Of a stretch of DNA of 64,000 nucleotides, positions 48,790-57,424 are shown piece after piece (the stretch's first letter is position 1; each line of letters starts with the position of its first letter). Position numbers and translations under genes: made by a program. The DNA is from CAWBAT01 sp963810905 (GTDB lineage: Bacteria; Acidobacteriota; Terriglobia; Versatilivoradales; Versatilivoraceae), in contig CAWEPG010000014.1 in the NCBI GenBank assembly GCA_963810905.1, positions 204,864 through 268,863 of the forward strand. Reading direction: 5' to 3'. Below the pieces are notes generated by a model. It was not told the DNA's origin. It did not search any database and was given only the letters and a program-made list of their open reading frames with translations.

Positions 48790-49702
48790 CTAATGTGCGT
48801 GCGGTATTACTGGCGTAATACTCAAAGCTCTATTGAAGGGGACGAGGAACGGGCGGTGGCGACCCTGAATCAAGGCAAAGCCGCGCGGAACCGGAACGGC
48901 ACTGGCGGCGTGGATGGGGCTGCTTCTGGGCTGGCTTTCCCAGTCGAGCGCAGCTCGGGTCCAATGGTCATTAGGGAGAGGCCAAGGCCTTCGATCCAAT
49001 CCCGGAAGTCGGGCGGGCCTCTTGTTCTTGCGTTGAATCCCAAATCTTGCCAGATGGTAGAAGAACGTCCGAATCGGCATTCCCAGTTTCTTGGCTGCCA
49101 GGGTACGCTTCCGTTGACTTCGATCCAGGATTGAATTCAGACGAATTCTTTGAATCTCCTTAAGCGAATGGCTGAGGAGGAATTGACGAACTCTCCAAAG
49201 GTTCGGGACTTGTTATCCCGTCATGTGCAAGTGCCTGCATCATAAGTTTGGAAAAGCGTCTGAGCTGATTCCCCTCAGAGTCAAAATCAGGCTGAGCCAT
49301 AACCGTGCTATCCAAATACAGGAAGCCAGCGAGTACGTATTCATTTAGGAGGGGAATGTAAGCGTAGGAGAGAATCTCACTTCCTCTTAGCTCCTGGTAA
49401 TTCCTGACCCAACGGCACTTTCGCAAATCGGCGGCACTCTCGATCTCATTTGGCCTGACATCCAGGATCCTTCTGCACAGAATCCCCACAGCCTTGATAT
49501 CTTTGAAACCTCCCAGCCTCAATTTCAACTTAAAGTCGTTCTCGGTGTCTACAAGGAAGACCGCTCCACGCTCGAAGCCGCTCAAGCCTAAGATGAGTGA
49601 GAGCACCTTCTTTGATACAGGCTTTCCCTCAACGATGCATTCAGCCAACTGGTAGAGCCATTTGTTCAGTGCCGGATGGTTGTCACTTAGAAGCTCGTTC
49701 AT
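48790..49702 (-). pseudogene. GAF-domain protein with Fis-type HTH, frameshifted
   Basis: The first frame (49702-49160) encodes a GAF-like sensor of about 160 residues: LSLILGLSGFERGAVFLVDT, GILCRRILDVRPNEIESAAD, ILSYAYIPLLNEYVLAGFLY. It then stops. In the adjacent frame the text continues at once with SLKEIQRIRLNSILDRSQRK, then RTLAAKKLGMPIRTFFYHLA and RFGIQRKNK, a Fis-type helix-turn-helix as found at the C terminus of sigma-54 activators. No AAA+ domain lies between them, so this is a GAF-HTH architecture, broken once near 49165. The Pro/Arg-rich tail after 49020 may not be native. Confidence 0.65.
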
Positions 49703-50019
49703 CGGTGAGGGCGTCCGCTACTCGGTCAACGATAAAGTTGTGAGTTGCTTTGGTTCTACAGCGTGCCACTGTGATCAGAAAATATGTGCAGAGAATAGCA
49801 CTGAGGGGTGGGAAGACACAATGATTTCTCGCCTCTACAACAGATTGCAAGTAAAAACGTTTGTGTTCCTGGTTTAGAGCCCCTTGACCCTACATAGAGT
49901 TACTGAGGCGTGCACTCTCGCTCTAATCCGGACTATTTTTCGCTTTGCCAACTTTTCGTCCAAGTGCATCTATAAACGCTACGGCATTTCGCAGACGTCG
50001 CGGTTCTCGGACTTTGAGC
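49703..50019. other. Intergenic gap
   Basis: No feature is supportable apart from antisense open frames. Confidence 0.3.
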
Positions 50020-50886
50020 TCAGTTCCTGGTGTATTCGTCCAAGAAGGCGAACACGTCAGTTTCCCAACTGGACACGCAACGATTGGGGAAGTCGTGTCC
50101 CTCCTCGGCCGTTTGACCGACTGGCGGGTAGATCTTAAGGCGGTGCGTCTTCCCGAGTCGAGCCAGCTCGGCATCGAGTGCCTTCCCAGCGAGAGAGTAA
50201 TCGTTCGCGGCATGGATAAAGAAGATCGGCACGGCCGTGCGGTCGACTGCGGCGAGGAGCCGCGCACGTAACAGCGGTGACCGGTCCCAGCTATATCCCC
50301 CACTGGAGAAGACGACGACAGCACGCAATATCGGGTCACGCTCGGCCAGGAGTACCGTGAGCGATCCCCCGAAAGACTCGCCGATAGCCGCAACGTCGCG
50401 CGCATCGACCTCTGGAAGGGCGCGAAGGAACGCGAGTCCAGCAAGGGCGTCGTCCATTTCCCTCGTTTCGAGCAACTGCAGTTGCAGCTTGTTTCGCGCG
50501 TCTTGTCCATGTGCTGCGAGTTCCGTGTTCATCAGATCGACGGCACTGGTGCCCTGGTCCATAGACAGCCCGACGCCACGCCGAAACAGGTGAAGGAAAA
50601 CGTAACCGTGACGGGCGAACAGCGGCCCTAGTACGTCAGCCTTCCGCTCGTAAGGCCCGAGCCGTTCAAGGTCCTCTCGGGTGCGGCCACTTCCGTGGTT
50701 AAGCAGCACCGCCGGGAAGTGTCCGCGTCCCTGCGGGCGCCAGAGCAATCCGCGCAGCGTGATCGCACCGCTATGTACGAGCACCGTATCAGGCCCGCTG
50801 CCCGTTTGGGCCTCAGCTCTCTTTGTGAGCGTGATGGTGAGAACGAACGCCACCAAAGCGAAGGCCCATATTTTTATTCTTGTCAT
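50020..50886 (-). CDS. Secreted alpha/beta hydrolase (dienelactone hydrolase-like)
   Basis: This 288-residue protein has a signal peptide (IWAFALVAFVLTITLTKRAE) and an alpha/beta-hydrolase fold: FPAVLLNHGSGRTREDLERL (oxyanion region), nucleophile elbow AIGESFGGSLTVLL, catalytic Asp in FIHAANDYSLAGK and catalytic His in EEGHDFPNR. It is intact. The substrate is not predictable; such proteins are esterases or peptidase-like hydrolases. Confidence 0.85.
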   Translation of the reverse strand: MTRIKIWAFALVAFVLTITLTKRAEAQTGSGPDTVLVHSGAITLRGLLWRPQGRGHFPAVLLNHGSGRTREDLERLGPYERKADVLGPLFARHGYVFLHLFRRGVGLSMDQGTSAVDLMNTELAAHGQDARNKLQLQLLETREMDDALAGLAFLRALPEVDARDVAAIGESFGGSLTVLLAERDPILRAVVVFSSGGYSWDRSPLLRARLLAAVDRTAVPIFFIHAANDYSLAGKALDAELARLGKTHRLKIYPPVGQTAEEGHDFPNRCVSSWETDVFAFLDEYTRN

Positions 50887-51156
50887 TTGGAACCTCTTTC
50901 ATGAGCCAGGCGAGCTGATGGGACTTGCTCCAATCGTACCAGATGAAGACCACCCTTGGTAGGAAACGAAACGGATTATTGATTGGGAAACACACACGAG
51001 CAGGATGGCATCAGTGAGGCTTTCTGCCAGTATGTAGAAAGTTTTGAAAGCGATTCACCATATAAGCGAGAAGCGACCAGGTCAGGGAGCTTCGAGCGAC
51101 CCGAGCCGCTAGGCTCGGAACTCTGGAACACCGCAACAGCGGCGATAGGGAGTCGG

Positions 51157-51891
51157 TTAGATTTGCGCCGTCCCACCATCCACGAACAGCTCAATGCCCG
51201 TGACAAAGCTGGAGTCATCCGATGCCAGAAAAAGGGCCGCCGTAGCGATTTCGGCCGGCTGGCCGATTCGACCCATTGGGATCAGCGACACGAACTGATC
51301 CTTGACCTCCTTCGGAACTCCGACAAACGCACCGGTGTCGATCGTGCCGGGGCTGATGACATTTACACGTATCTTCCGCGCCTTCAGGTCGACCGTCCAG
51401 GTGCGTGCAAAGGAACGAACAGCAGCCTTACTTGCATTGTAGACGCTTAGACCTTCAAAGCCTTTCACGCTGGCGATGGAGCCAGTCATGATGATCGATC
51501 CGCCGTCCCGCATCAGGGGCAAAGCCTTCTGCACCGTGAACAGCGTGCCCCGGACATTGACGTTAAACGTTTTGTCAAAGTTCGCCTCGGTAATGGAGCC
51601 AAGGGGCACGTTGAAATCACCGATGCCTGCGCTGGCGTACAAAATGTCGATATGGCCTTTTTCAGCTTTCACCGTCACATACAGACGATCGAGGTCGGCG
51701 AGACTCCCGGCATCGCCTTGAACGCCGGTGACGTTTCTGCCGATCTCCTTTATCGCCTTGTCCAGTTGCTCCCGGCGGCGGCCGGTAATGAATACATAAG
51801 CACCTTCCTCCACAAACAGCTTGGCAGTTGCCAATGCCATTCCCGAGGTGGCTCCGGTTATCACCGCTACCTTTCCTTCAAGCTTTCCCAT
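51157..51891 (-). CDS. Short-chain dehydrogenase/reductase
   Basis: This 244-residue classical SDR has the cofactor loop VAVITGATSGMALATAKLFV, where the third glycine of TGxxxGxG is Ala. It also has GRRREQ (Arg suggesting NADPH preference), YASAGIGD in place of NNAG, catalytic Ser in IIMTGSIASVKGF and YNASKAAVRSFA (Tyr-x-x-x-Lys). The C terminus SSFVTGIELFVDGGTAQI is typical. It is complete and monocistronic. The substrate is unknown. Confidence 0.92.
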   Translation of the reverse strand: MGKLEGKVAVITGATSGMALATAKLFVEEGAYVFITGRRREQLDKAIKEIGRNVTGVQGDAGSLADLDRLYVTVKAEKGHIDILYASAGIGDFNVPLGSITEANFDKTFNVNVRGTLFTVQKALPLMRDGGSIIMTGSIASVKGFEGLSVYNASKAAVRSFARTWTVDLKARKIRVNVISPGTIDTGAFVGVPKEVKDQFVSLIPMGRIGQPAEIATAALFLASDDSSFVTGIELFVDGGTAQI

Positions 51892-52174
51892 GTCCTCTCT
51901 CCTCTTTTGGGTCCTTAGTCTGTCCAGTCCTGATTCCTTGAGCCTTTTTCAATAGCACCAACAGCTAACATTACTTGCGATGAGTTACAAGTCAAGATTC
52001 TACAAGTACTTTTTAGTAAGTCTGGAATTGGAGATAAACGATATCGGGACAAGGGATTTTATTGCTTACCCTAGCAATTAGGTGTGTAGTGGGGCGTGGC
52101 TCTGTGGTACTCCGAGTGGGAAGGGGTATTACGATGGCGAATGGAAATGATCCACAGATGACGAGTTGAGACGG

Positions 52175-52417
52175 TTAATCGTAGAGGGTCTTAAGAGAAA
52201 TCTGGAAATCTTGATTAACGAGGTGTCTGATGGGCATGTCTAATAAGCCGACGGAGAAGTCGTCAATATCTACTTTGCAAAAGTGTCTTTGTGCACCGGC
52301 GATTTTGTTTCCTTTCTTATTACGTTCGTCATAAGGTTCCAAGTATTCTTCATCTTCTCTTGTAATGATTCCCTTTACTTCACAGTCCTGCGCCCAAGGA
52401 TTTTTTTTGGACACCAA
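52175..52417 (-). CDS. Small unrecognised protein
   Basis: This is an 80-codon frame with balanced composition: CEVKGIITREDEEYLEPYDE, AQRHFCKVDIDDFSVGLLDM, RHLVNQDFQISLKTL. It has no signal peptide or known motif. The start is uncertain (TTG or GTG near 52414). It runs divergently just upstream of the SH3-domain gene. It may be a real orphan gene or a 3' fragment of a longer one. Confidence 0.35.
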   Translation of the reverse strand: MVSKKNPWAQDCEVKGIITREDEEYLEPYDERNKKGNKIAGAQRHFCKVDIDDFSVGLLDMPIRHLVNQDFQISLKTLYD

Positions 52418-52468
52418 CGCATGGGTTCCTTAATGAATCTTTCAAATTCGAGTGGAAAGGCAAAAATC

Positions 52469-53344
52469 ATGAAATCCACTTCAAGCTTGACCCAATCAAC
52501 ATACCTTTCTGTGATTACTTTTCTCGCCTTCTCATTTGGATTGATCCTAACGGGAAAACTCGCAATCCATGGGAATCTTTTGGCCGTAGAAAAGAAACCG
52601 AAGGCAGAACCTACGACTTTCCGAAATACAGAAAATTTCTCTGCCCCATGTGATTCCGTTTGGGCTAGTACACTTCAAACTTTTACTGCTAAAGGATTTA
52701 TTCCAACTACAAAAGACAGGCAGGGTGGTGTCATGAATTTTACTTTAGGGGTAAACGCAAGGGACTATACGAGAATCAGTTATGTAAAACAATACACGAA
52801 GGATTCTAAAGCAGGCTTCGGAAATTTTTGGGACGGATTTCGCATCGAGTCGGCTATGGTTCATATGTTTTCTGAGAATGATGGGTGTCATTGTGAAATC
52901 AAGTTTCGGTATGCAGGATTTAAGGATGGATTGACATCTCGCGGTTTTGGAACGTGGCAACAGCTAGAATCCAACAATTTCTTAGAATCTCAGTTACTTT
53001 CTGAGATAGGTTCAGAACTAGGTAAGACAAGTAGCGTCCATAATGCTCAAGCACAGAAAGAACAAGAACCACAACCTAATGATGCAGTTGTGCTGGAAAA
53101 ACCTTCAGTTCCACCATCAAAGAGTGCAGAGGAAGATAAATCCGATGTTGCATACGTAGATTGTGGCAACAAAATTAAAGCGGTGTCAGTAAACTCCTCT
53201 TCTGGTGGTTTAAAATCGTTAAAATGTGGGCAGAGGATAAAAGTAATCAGTACAGAAGGGGCTTGGACGAAAATACAGACAGAGGACAATAGAGAAGGAT
53301 TCGTGTCTAGTCGTTTTCTTTCAACGGAAAAGCCCAAGAATTGA
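52469..53344 (+). CDS. Exported protein with C-terminal SH3 domain
   Basis: This 291-residue protein has an N-terminal hydrophobic segment (YLSVITFLAFSFGLILTGKL). The middle part (residues about 50-190) has strands such as DSVWASTLQTFTAKGFIPTT and CHCEIKFRYAGFKDGLTSRG. A charged linker follows, then a bacterial SH3 domain (KIKAVSVNSSSGGLKSLKCG, RIKVISTEGAWTKIQTEDNR, EGFVSSRFL). GGAAAGG precedes the ATG at 52469; longer upstream reading is antisense to the small gene at 52175. SH3b domains usually bind cell-wall peptides, so an envelope role is likely. Confidence 0.7.
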   Translation: MKSTSSLTQSTYLSVITFLAFSFGLILTGKLAIHGNLLAVEKKPKAEPTTFRNTENFSAPCDSVWASTLQTFTAKGFIPTTKDRQGGVMNFTLGVNARDYTRISYVKQYTKDSKAGFGNFWDGFRIESAMVHMFSENDGCHCEIKFRYAGFKDGLTSRGFGTWQQLESNNFLESQLLSEIGSELGKTSSVHNAQAQKEQEPQPNDAVVLEKPSVPPSKSAEEDKSDVAYVDCGNKIKAVSVNSSSGGLKSLKCGQRIKVISTEGAWTKIQTEDNREGFVSSRFLSTEKPKN

Positions 53345-53410
53345 GAGCTTATTCCTTGACGCCTCATTACCGCAGGATCGATAGGAGAGGAGTAACTTCC
53401 AATAAGCCAA

Positions 53411-53665
53411 ATGATGTCACAGGAGCGAGATGGTTTTCAGGTTCGGAAAGATGAATTCACCTTGCCGAGAAATAGCCTCGAACTTTGATCCCAAAGTAAA
53501 AGAGCTGTGACGATCTGTAACCTATTTGTTAACCATCATTATGGTATTTCGGACATAGTTCGCGTGCTCGATGAAAACCGTAGTAATGTTGTCCTTGTGT
53601 TAATTAAACAGGGCATCATCAGAGACCGCAGAGAGGGACAGGACGAAACCGCCGGATGGAATTGA
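53411..53665 (+). pseudogene. Small HTH-like gene, copy 1 (interrupted)
   Basis: This is the first of three homologous genes (others at 54166..54486 and 56885..57188). The ATG follows GGAGAGGAG. Text reads MSQERDGFQVRKDEFTLPRN and SLEL, then TGA. The same frame resumes with QSKRAVTICNLFVNHHYGIS and DIVRVLDENRSNVVLVLIKQ, then GIIRDRRE. The conserved part has the shape of a helix-turn-helix. One stop codon interrupts the linker, at the same place where copy 3 is shifted. No name is known to me. Confidence 0.6.
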
Positions 53666-54165
53666 ACAGAGGAAACCAGTTGTCAGTCCGAAAGCTGACT
53701 CTGAGAACAGCCTAAAGAACAATACTGAATCAATGCCAGGTGGCTTGTGGACCCAGTTTGCGGTATAGCACGCGATAGCCATGCATTTGCCGAGCAATAC
53801 TCAAACTGACACTCAAGACTATTAGAGCTATCCCTAAAGTGGTCTCCAATAGGGCTGAGATAGTCCCTTGATTTCGCAATGCGAACCATCGGGTTTGCCA
53901 TTAAGGTACCATCTTTGGCGAAATATATTCTCCCACCCTGGAAAACAAGTCTGACAGAGCCTGAAAAATCAAAAGTTTAGAATCCGTCCCTATTGGTCTC
54001 ACATCTGCACTAGACCTACCCTCAGGTTATTACTCTCTTCACGCGGCCAATGAAAAAAGCTGCACCAATCATTCCCAGTGTGGCTGCCCAGGATGGACAG
54101 TAATCTCGGGAAGACAACCAGCGATTAAAGAATTCCCAATCTTCACGTGGGAGGAGGAACTTTTG
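53666..54165. other. Intergenic gap between HTH-like copies 1 and 2
   Basis: No gene is supportable. The sequence just after copy 1 (agtccgaaagctgac, then caatactgaatc) resembles that after copy 3 (agtccgaaggtgcac, then acagaatctc), so the duplicated unit extends beyond the gene. Confidence 0.4.
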
Positions 54166-54486
54166 ATGAGACACTCGCTATCCCAGGATCGAGATGGTTT
54201 CCACGTCCTTGTTGAGGAGTTCGCCTTGCCAACCGATAACTTGAGTCTTGATCCACAGAGTAAAAGAACGGTGACAATCTGTAACCTTTACGTAAACCAT
54301 CAATACAATATATCGGACGTCGTTCGCGTGCTTGATGAAGACCGTAGACATGTGATCCATGCGTTACTCAAAAAGGGGATCATCAGAGACCGCAGAGTAC
54401 TGCGGACGACATCTCCAGAAGGAATTGAAAGAAGGAGAACTGTCGTCAGTCTGAACGTGCTTCAGAGGATCCCAAAATGGCAATGA
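54166..54486 (+). CDS. Small HTH-like protein, copy 2 (intact)
   Basis: This 106-residue protein is the only uninterrupted member of the three-copy family. It has an N-terminal arm RDGFHVLVEEFALPTDNLSL, then DPQSKRTVTICNLYVNHQYN and ISDVVRVLDEDRRHVIHALL, then KKGIIRDRR. That last part has the spacing of a helix-turn-helix with a wing, as in small DNA-binding regulators. A basic tail follows (SPEGIERRRTVVSLN). GGGAGGAGG lies eight to nine bases before the ATG. It precedes an Flp-type pilin gene by 92 bp and could control it; that is inference. Confidence 0.65.
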   Translation: MRHSLSQDRDGFHVLVEEFALPTDNLSLDPQSKRTVTICNLYVNHQYNISDVVRVLDEDRRHVIHALLKKGIIRDRRVLRTTSPEGIERRRTVVSLNVLQRIPKWQ

Positions 54487-54578
54487 TAGAGGGATTTGGA
54501 ACGCGCCGTTTCCTCTTCTCCGATTGGTTTCCAAATGCATGATTGTCGAAAAACCCTTTACCTTGGAGGTAAATATCA

Positions 54579-54752
54579 ATGTCAGAGTCAATCAAGAGAT
54601 TAGTCTTTGAAGAAGAAGGGCAAGATTTGGTCGAGTATGCACTGTTGCTTGTGTTTCTGGCTCTTGCGGCAATTACAGGACTTCCTGCATTAGGAGAGGC
54701 CATAAGCAATGTCTTTGTCAGGGCGAAATCTACTCTGGAATCGGGCTCTTAA
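54579..54752 (+). CDS. Flp/Fap-type pilin (type IVb), orphan
   Basis: This is a 57-residue protein too short for most gene filters. It reads MSESIKRLVFEEEGQDLVEY, then ALLLVFLALAAITGLPALGE, which is the class-III Flp prepilin pattern (Gly then x-x-x-Glu-Tyr and a long hydrophobic helix). The leader before the expected peptidase cut ends EEEG. GGAGGT stands eight bases before the ATG. No tad/cpa secretion genes are in the window, so it is an orphan pilin here. It follows HTH-like copy 2. Confidence 0.85.
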   Translation: MSESIKRLVFEEEGQDLVEYALLLVFLALAAITGLPALGEAISNVFVRAKSTLESGS

Positions 54753-54831
54753 GCAAGCTCTAGTGTCCTGATTTGTTTCAAGTCTTATAGTCGTCTTCAG
54801 GTAGGTGTAGACTCGGGGGCTTAGAGCTACG

Positions 54832-55053
54832 CTACTTCTTCCCAAGTAATGTACGAATGATGGATGGCGGATTCGGCAGGTCAGAGAGATTGCCTACAAG
54901 AGTTGAGAGACTGGGAAACCCTCGTTCACTGTGCTGGGAGGAATAGCCTACTTCTTCGGGGATGGCTTCTCGTGTGGCTGGGGCTTGACCTTGGTTTCCG
55001 ACTTGGGTGCGCTTTGACCCATTGCTGCCCGCCGTCGGCCAATCAGCCGACAC
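54832..55053 (-). CDS. Small protein with repeated SQ-ERG-PSLSTLVG motif, copy A
   Basis: This is a 73-codon frame whose centre, TREAIPEEVGYSSQHSERGF then PSLSTLVGNLSDLPN, is conserved at protein level in a second locus (57745..57840). DNA between the two copies has diverged mainly at synonymous positions, which supports coding. The N terminus is Gly/Gln/Ala-rich without a signal peptide. I do not recognise the family. The start and ribosome binding site are uncertain. Confidence 0.45.
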   Translation of the reverse strand: MSADWPTAGSNGSKRTQVGNQGQAPATREAIPEEVGYSSQHSERGFPSLSTLVGNLSDLPNPPSIIRTLLGKK

Positions 55054-55476
55054 GCTCCAATTTCACGTCGATGATTACTAACTGATATTAGTTCAAGAAA
55101 TCGTAAGGGAAAGACCAAACCGAATTTTTTTTAAAAATTTTAAAAATCCACCCTTGCGCCCTTAGCTCTTGATTCCGAGAATGGGACTCCGGATTCGTCG
55201 CAAGGAAATTCCAACCATTCACTTTTAGTTCTGCCGTTTCATTCCACGAAACAATACCAGGAAACTAACTTAAGTCTGGATATCTGATAAGAGCCAACCC
55301 ACAAAGGGAAGACAAGCTTCGCGCCCAGTCGGGTCCTTCCAGCACATTTAAGGGCAGAAACCTATGCCCAAAGATTCTTCTTGCGAAGAAACATAGCCCT
55401 TCAACATCTCGGGCATAGGCCTGGGCATAGCAGAGGGTTTCCGGGCAGATTAAATAAGCTAAGTTGTTGAGAAGAA
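55054..55476. other. Intergenic gap
   Basis: It holds an AT-rich run near 55125-55150 and no supportable gene. The open frame running antisense from 55510 starts inside the tRNA fragment and is rejected. Confidence 0.4.
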
Positions 55477-55520
55477 TGGTAGGCCTGGAGGGAATCGAAC
55501 CCCCGACCAACGGTTTAGGA
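55477..55520 (-). other. 3' tRNA fragment, likely attachment site (att)
   Basis: On the minus strand this is the 3' half of a tRNA: anticodon loop TTCCTAA (anticodon CCT, Arg), the 3' anticodon-stem side, T-arm GGGGG-TTCGATT-CCCTC, acceptor strand CAGGCCT, discriminator A and CCA. The sequence on the 5' side does not pair with it, so this is not a whole tRNA. Fragments from anticodon loop to CCA are what integrases leave at one end of an element inserted into a tRNA gene. The intact partner is not in the window. The following 55521-55707 shows no gene. Confidence 0.7.
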
Positions 55521-55707
55521 ATGCTGGCAGCACTATTCTATCTGATTGTAGGATATTAACTTATTGGCTACTTATAGATTCATGAGTTGGGTAAAGTTGG
55601 GTGGAGATGGGTAGTTTTTGGGCCTCGCGGTCATAGTTCGGGCATAGGCAAACGCACGGCTTTTTCTCCCATAGAAGGCCTTAATTCCAAATACAAGGAG
55701 CGAGCCA

Positions 55708-56294
55708 TCAGTAGCACGAGAAAAGAGGGTTCTGCTCGATTAAAGTCGTGCCACCAGAAAGAGGCACATAGCGCAATCCGGATCTGGAAAAGTGACGAAC
55801 ATTGCCTGTCTCCTCTCCAAATAGCTTTGTGAAGGCCGCCTGGATTGTTTTCTTGTCAGGGAAATCCGGCTCATTCCTGAAAATGAAAAGCCAGTGGTTT
55901 GGTTTTCGACTAATCCTTTGGCGGGGTTGCTCCCTTGTTTGGCTGGTTTAGCTGGCTTGATTGGCTTGATTGGCTTGGCTGGCGGGGTTGACACTTCTGG
56001 GTTAGCTCGCGCGGAAAAGTCAATCCGGTCCCTATATACCGGATATTTCGCAATGATTTCCTTGACCCGATATTCGTCTGGCCACGATTGGTAAGCTGGG
56101 TATTTAGCTTTTCCATATGCACGCAAGCCAGAATCGAAATTTGCTGCCAATACCGATGGGATAAGCAAACACGAGATAATCGCAAAGAGACATGGAATCA
56201 GACTTGGCTTCCGATTCAGAAGTGAATGCTTCAGCTTTACTTGCTGCCCACAATGATGTGACAGGCTTGTTACCAATAATACCCGCACTTGCAA
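55708..56294 (-). pseudogene. Secreted Lys/Pro-repeat protein, one frameshift
   Basis: The minus strand encodes a signal peptide (PSLIPCLFAIISCLLIPSVL), then NFDSGLRAYGKAKYPAYQSW and PDEYRVKEIIAKYPVYRDRI. A low-complexity repeat (KPIKPIKPAKPAKQ) follows. Near 55880 the frame must change to continue NEPDFPDKKTIQAAFTKLFG and EETGNVRHF, to a stop at 55708. The start is unclear (TTG at 56294 or an internal codon). It begins 28 bp after the SNase copy A gene in the same direction, so they may be co-transcribed. Unknown family. Confidence 0.45.
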
Positions 56295-56321
56295 CAGAGA
56301 TGTGAGTTCTCTTCACATACT

Positions 56322-56833
56322 TCATCGGGACTTCCGCTGTCTCATCACTGGGCGGTATTCCCAAGGTGGCACCGGTTCAGGTTCGGCCCACAAACCACGC
56401 TTAGCGTGCCTTGCTTCAGATTCCAACGCCTCTAATTCTGTATCCTTTGGCGCATATTTCCGAAACCACCACGCAAAGCCCGCCTTCACAATCTCATCGA
56501 TTCAGATTTCTTCCCATCTGGCAAGATCACATCAGCCACTGTCCGCCCGTAACGGTCCTGCCCTTTGACTTCGATTTTGACCTCTTTCCCGAATGCCAGT
56601 GTGGCGACAAACTGTTTAGCTCTGTTGCCGAAGGCTTGCCCCTTTTCAGGCGCATCAATGCCGTAGAGTCTGATTTTCTCTGCCCCGTCATGCATGACAG
56701 TGATGGTGTCCCCATCAGAGATGCCGACAACGCGACCTGAGAAATGAGCCGCACGAAGCTCAGTGCTCAACACCAGAAAAGTGAAGATTCCAATCGTAGT
56801 GCCGATAAAAGTAAGTAATACCCGTAAGAACAC
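56322..56833 (-). pseudogene. Secreted staphylococcal-nuclease-like protein, copy A, 1-bp frameshift
   Basis: An SNase-fold nuclease: signal peptide (VLLTFIGTTIGIFTFLVLST), HFSGRVVGISDGDTITVMHD, then IRLYGIDAPEKGQAFGNRAK with catalytic Arg and Glu, and KGQDRYGRTVADVILPDGK with the second catalytic Arg. One extra base near 56500 (tcgAtgag against tcgtgag in copy B) shifts the frame. The correct continuation is IVKAGFAWWFRKYAPKDTEL, then EALESEARHAKRGLWAEPEP, ending PPWEYRPVM and a stop at 56322. The start is probably GTG 56833. It is divergent from HTH-like copy 3, 51 bp away. Confidence 0.85.
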
Positions 56834-56884
56834 CCCACAATTGCAAATGATTCCAATGTTTCTCACGGGAGAGGAGAGCTTCCG

Positions 56885-57188
56885 ATGAGCCAATCGATAC
56901 TTCAGGAGCGAGATGGTTTTCATGTCCGGGAAGGTGAATTTCATCTTACCCGCCGATACCTCAAACCTTGATCCCCAGAGTAAAAGAGCTGTCACGATCT
57001 GTAACCTATTCGTCAACCATCAATATGGTATCTCGGACATTGTTCGCCTGCTCGATGAAAACCATAGAAATGTTATCAATGCATTACTCAAAAAGGGGAT
57101 CATCAGAGACCGCAGAGTGCGACAGAGGACACGACCGGAAGGAAGTGAACACAGGAAAACTGTCTTCAGTCCGAAGGTGCACCTCTGA
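56885..57188 (+). pseudogene. Small HTH-like gene, copy 3 (frameshifted)
   Basis: GGAGAGGAGAG precedes the ATG. The first frame reads MSQSILQERDGFHVREGEFH then LTRRYLK and ends. The family text resumes in the next frame as NLDPQSKRAVTICNLFVNHQ, YGISDIVRLLDENHRNVINA, LLKKGIIRDRRVRQRTRPEG. The break is in the same linker as the stop in copy 1. The C-terminal two thirds are intact and close to copy 2. Confidence 0.6.
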
Positions 57189-57277
57189 AGACCACCGTAA
57201 AAGAAAAACACTGAACAGCGATACAGAATCTCTGGAGTATTCATTCCATCTCGAAGGATCGCGTCGGCCGCGGGTGC

Positions 57278-57385
57278 TCAGTTCTGCTTGGCAATGATCA
57301 TCCCGGCAATCTTGTCGTACGTAGCATCAGGAATGATCTTCTTGGATTTCAATTGGGTCTTCATCTTGTGGCGATTAATTTTTTT
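57278..57385 (-). pseudogene. ComEA-like helix-hairpin-helix remnant
   Basis: The last 30 codons of a minus-strand frame (KMKTQLKSKKIIPDATYDKI then AGMIIAKQN) match the C terminus of the intact ComEA-like protein at 63194..63547 (KMKSDLKTKKVIPAATYSKI then SSHVVAKQ). The rest of the gene is missing; unrelated sequence precedes it. It lies about 445 bp from SNase copy A, echoing the SNase/ComEA neighbourhood at the right edge. Confidence 0.7.
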
Positions 57386-57424
57386 TGGGTTTTGGACGAA
57401 AATGAGTTTAGATAACGAGGAATC

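Noticed and set aside
50983..51450. 155-codon plus-strand frame
   Set aside because: Antisense to the SDR C-terminal half, which is well conserved.
55265..55510. Minus-strand open frame of 81 codons
   Set aside because: Its N terminus (VGGSIPSRPT) is the translation of the tRNA 3' fragment, a well-known false ORF.
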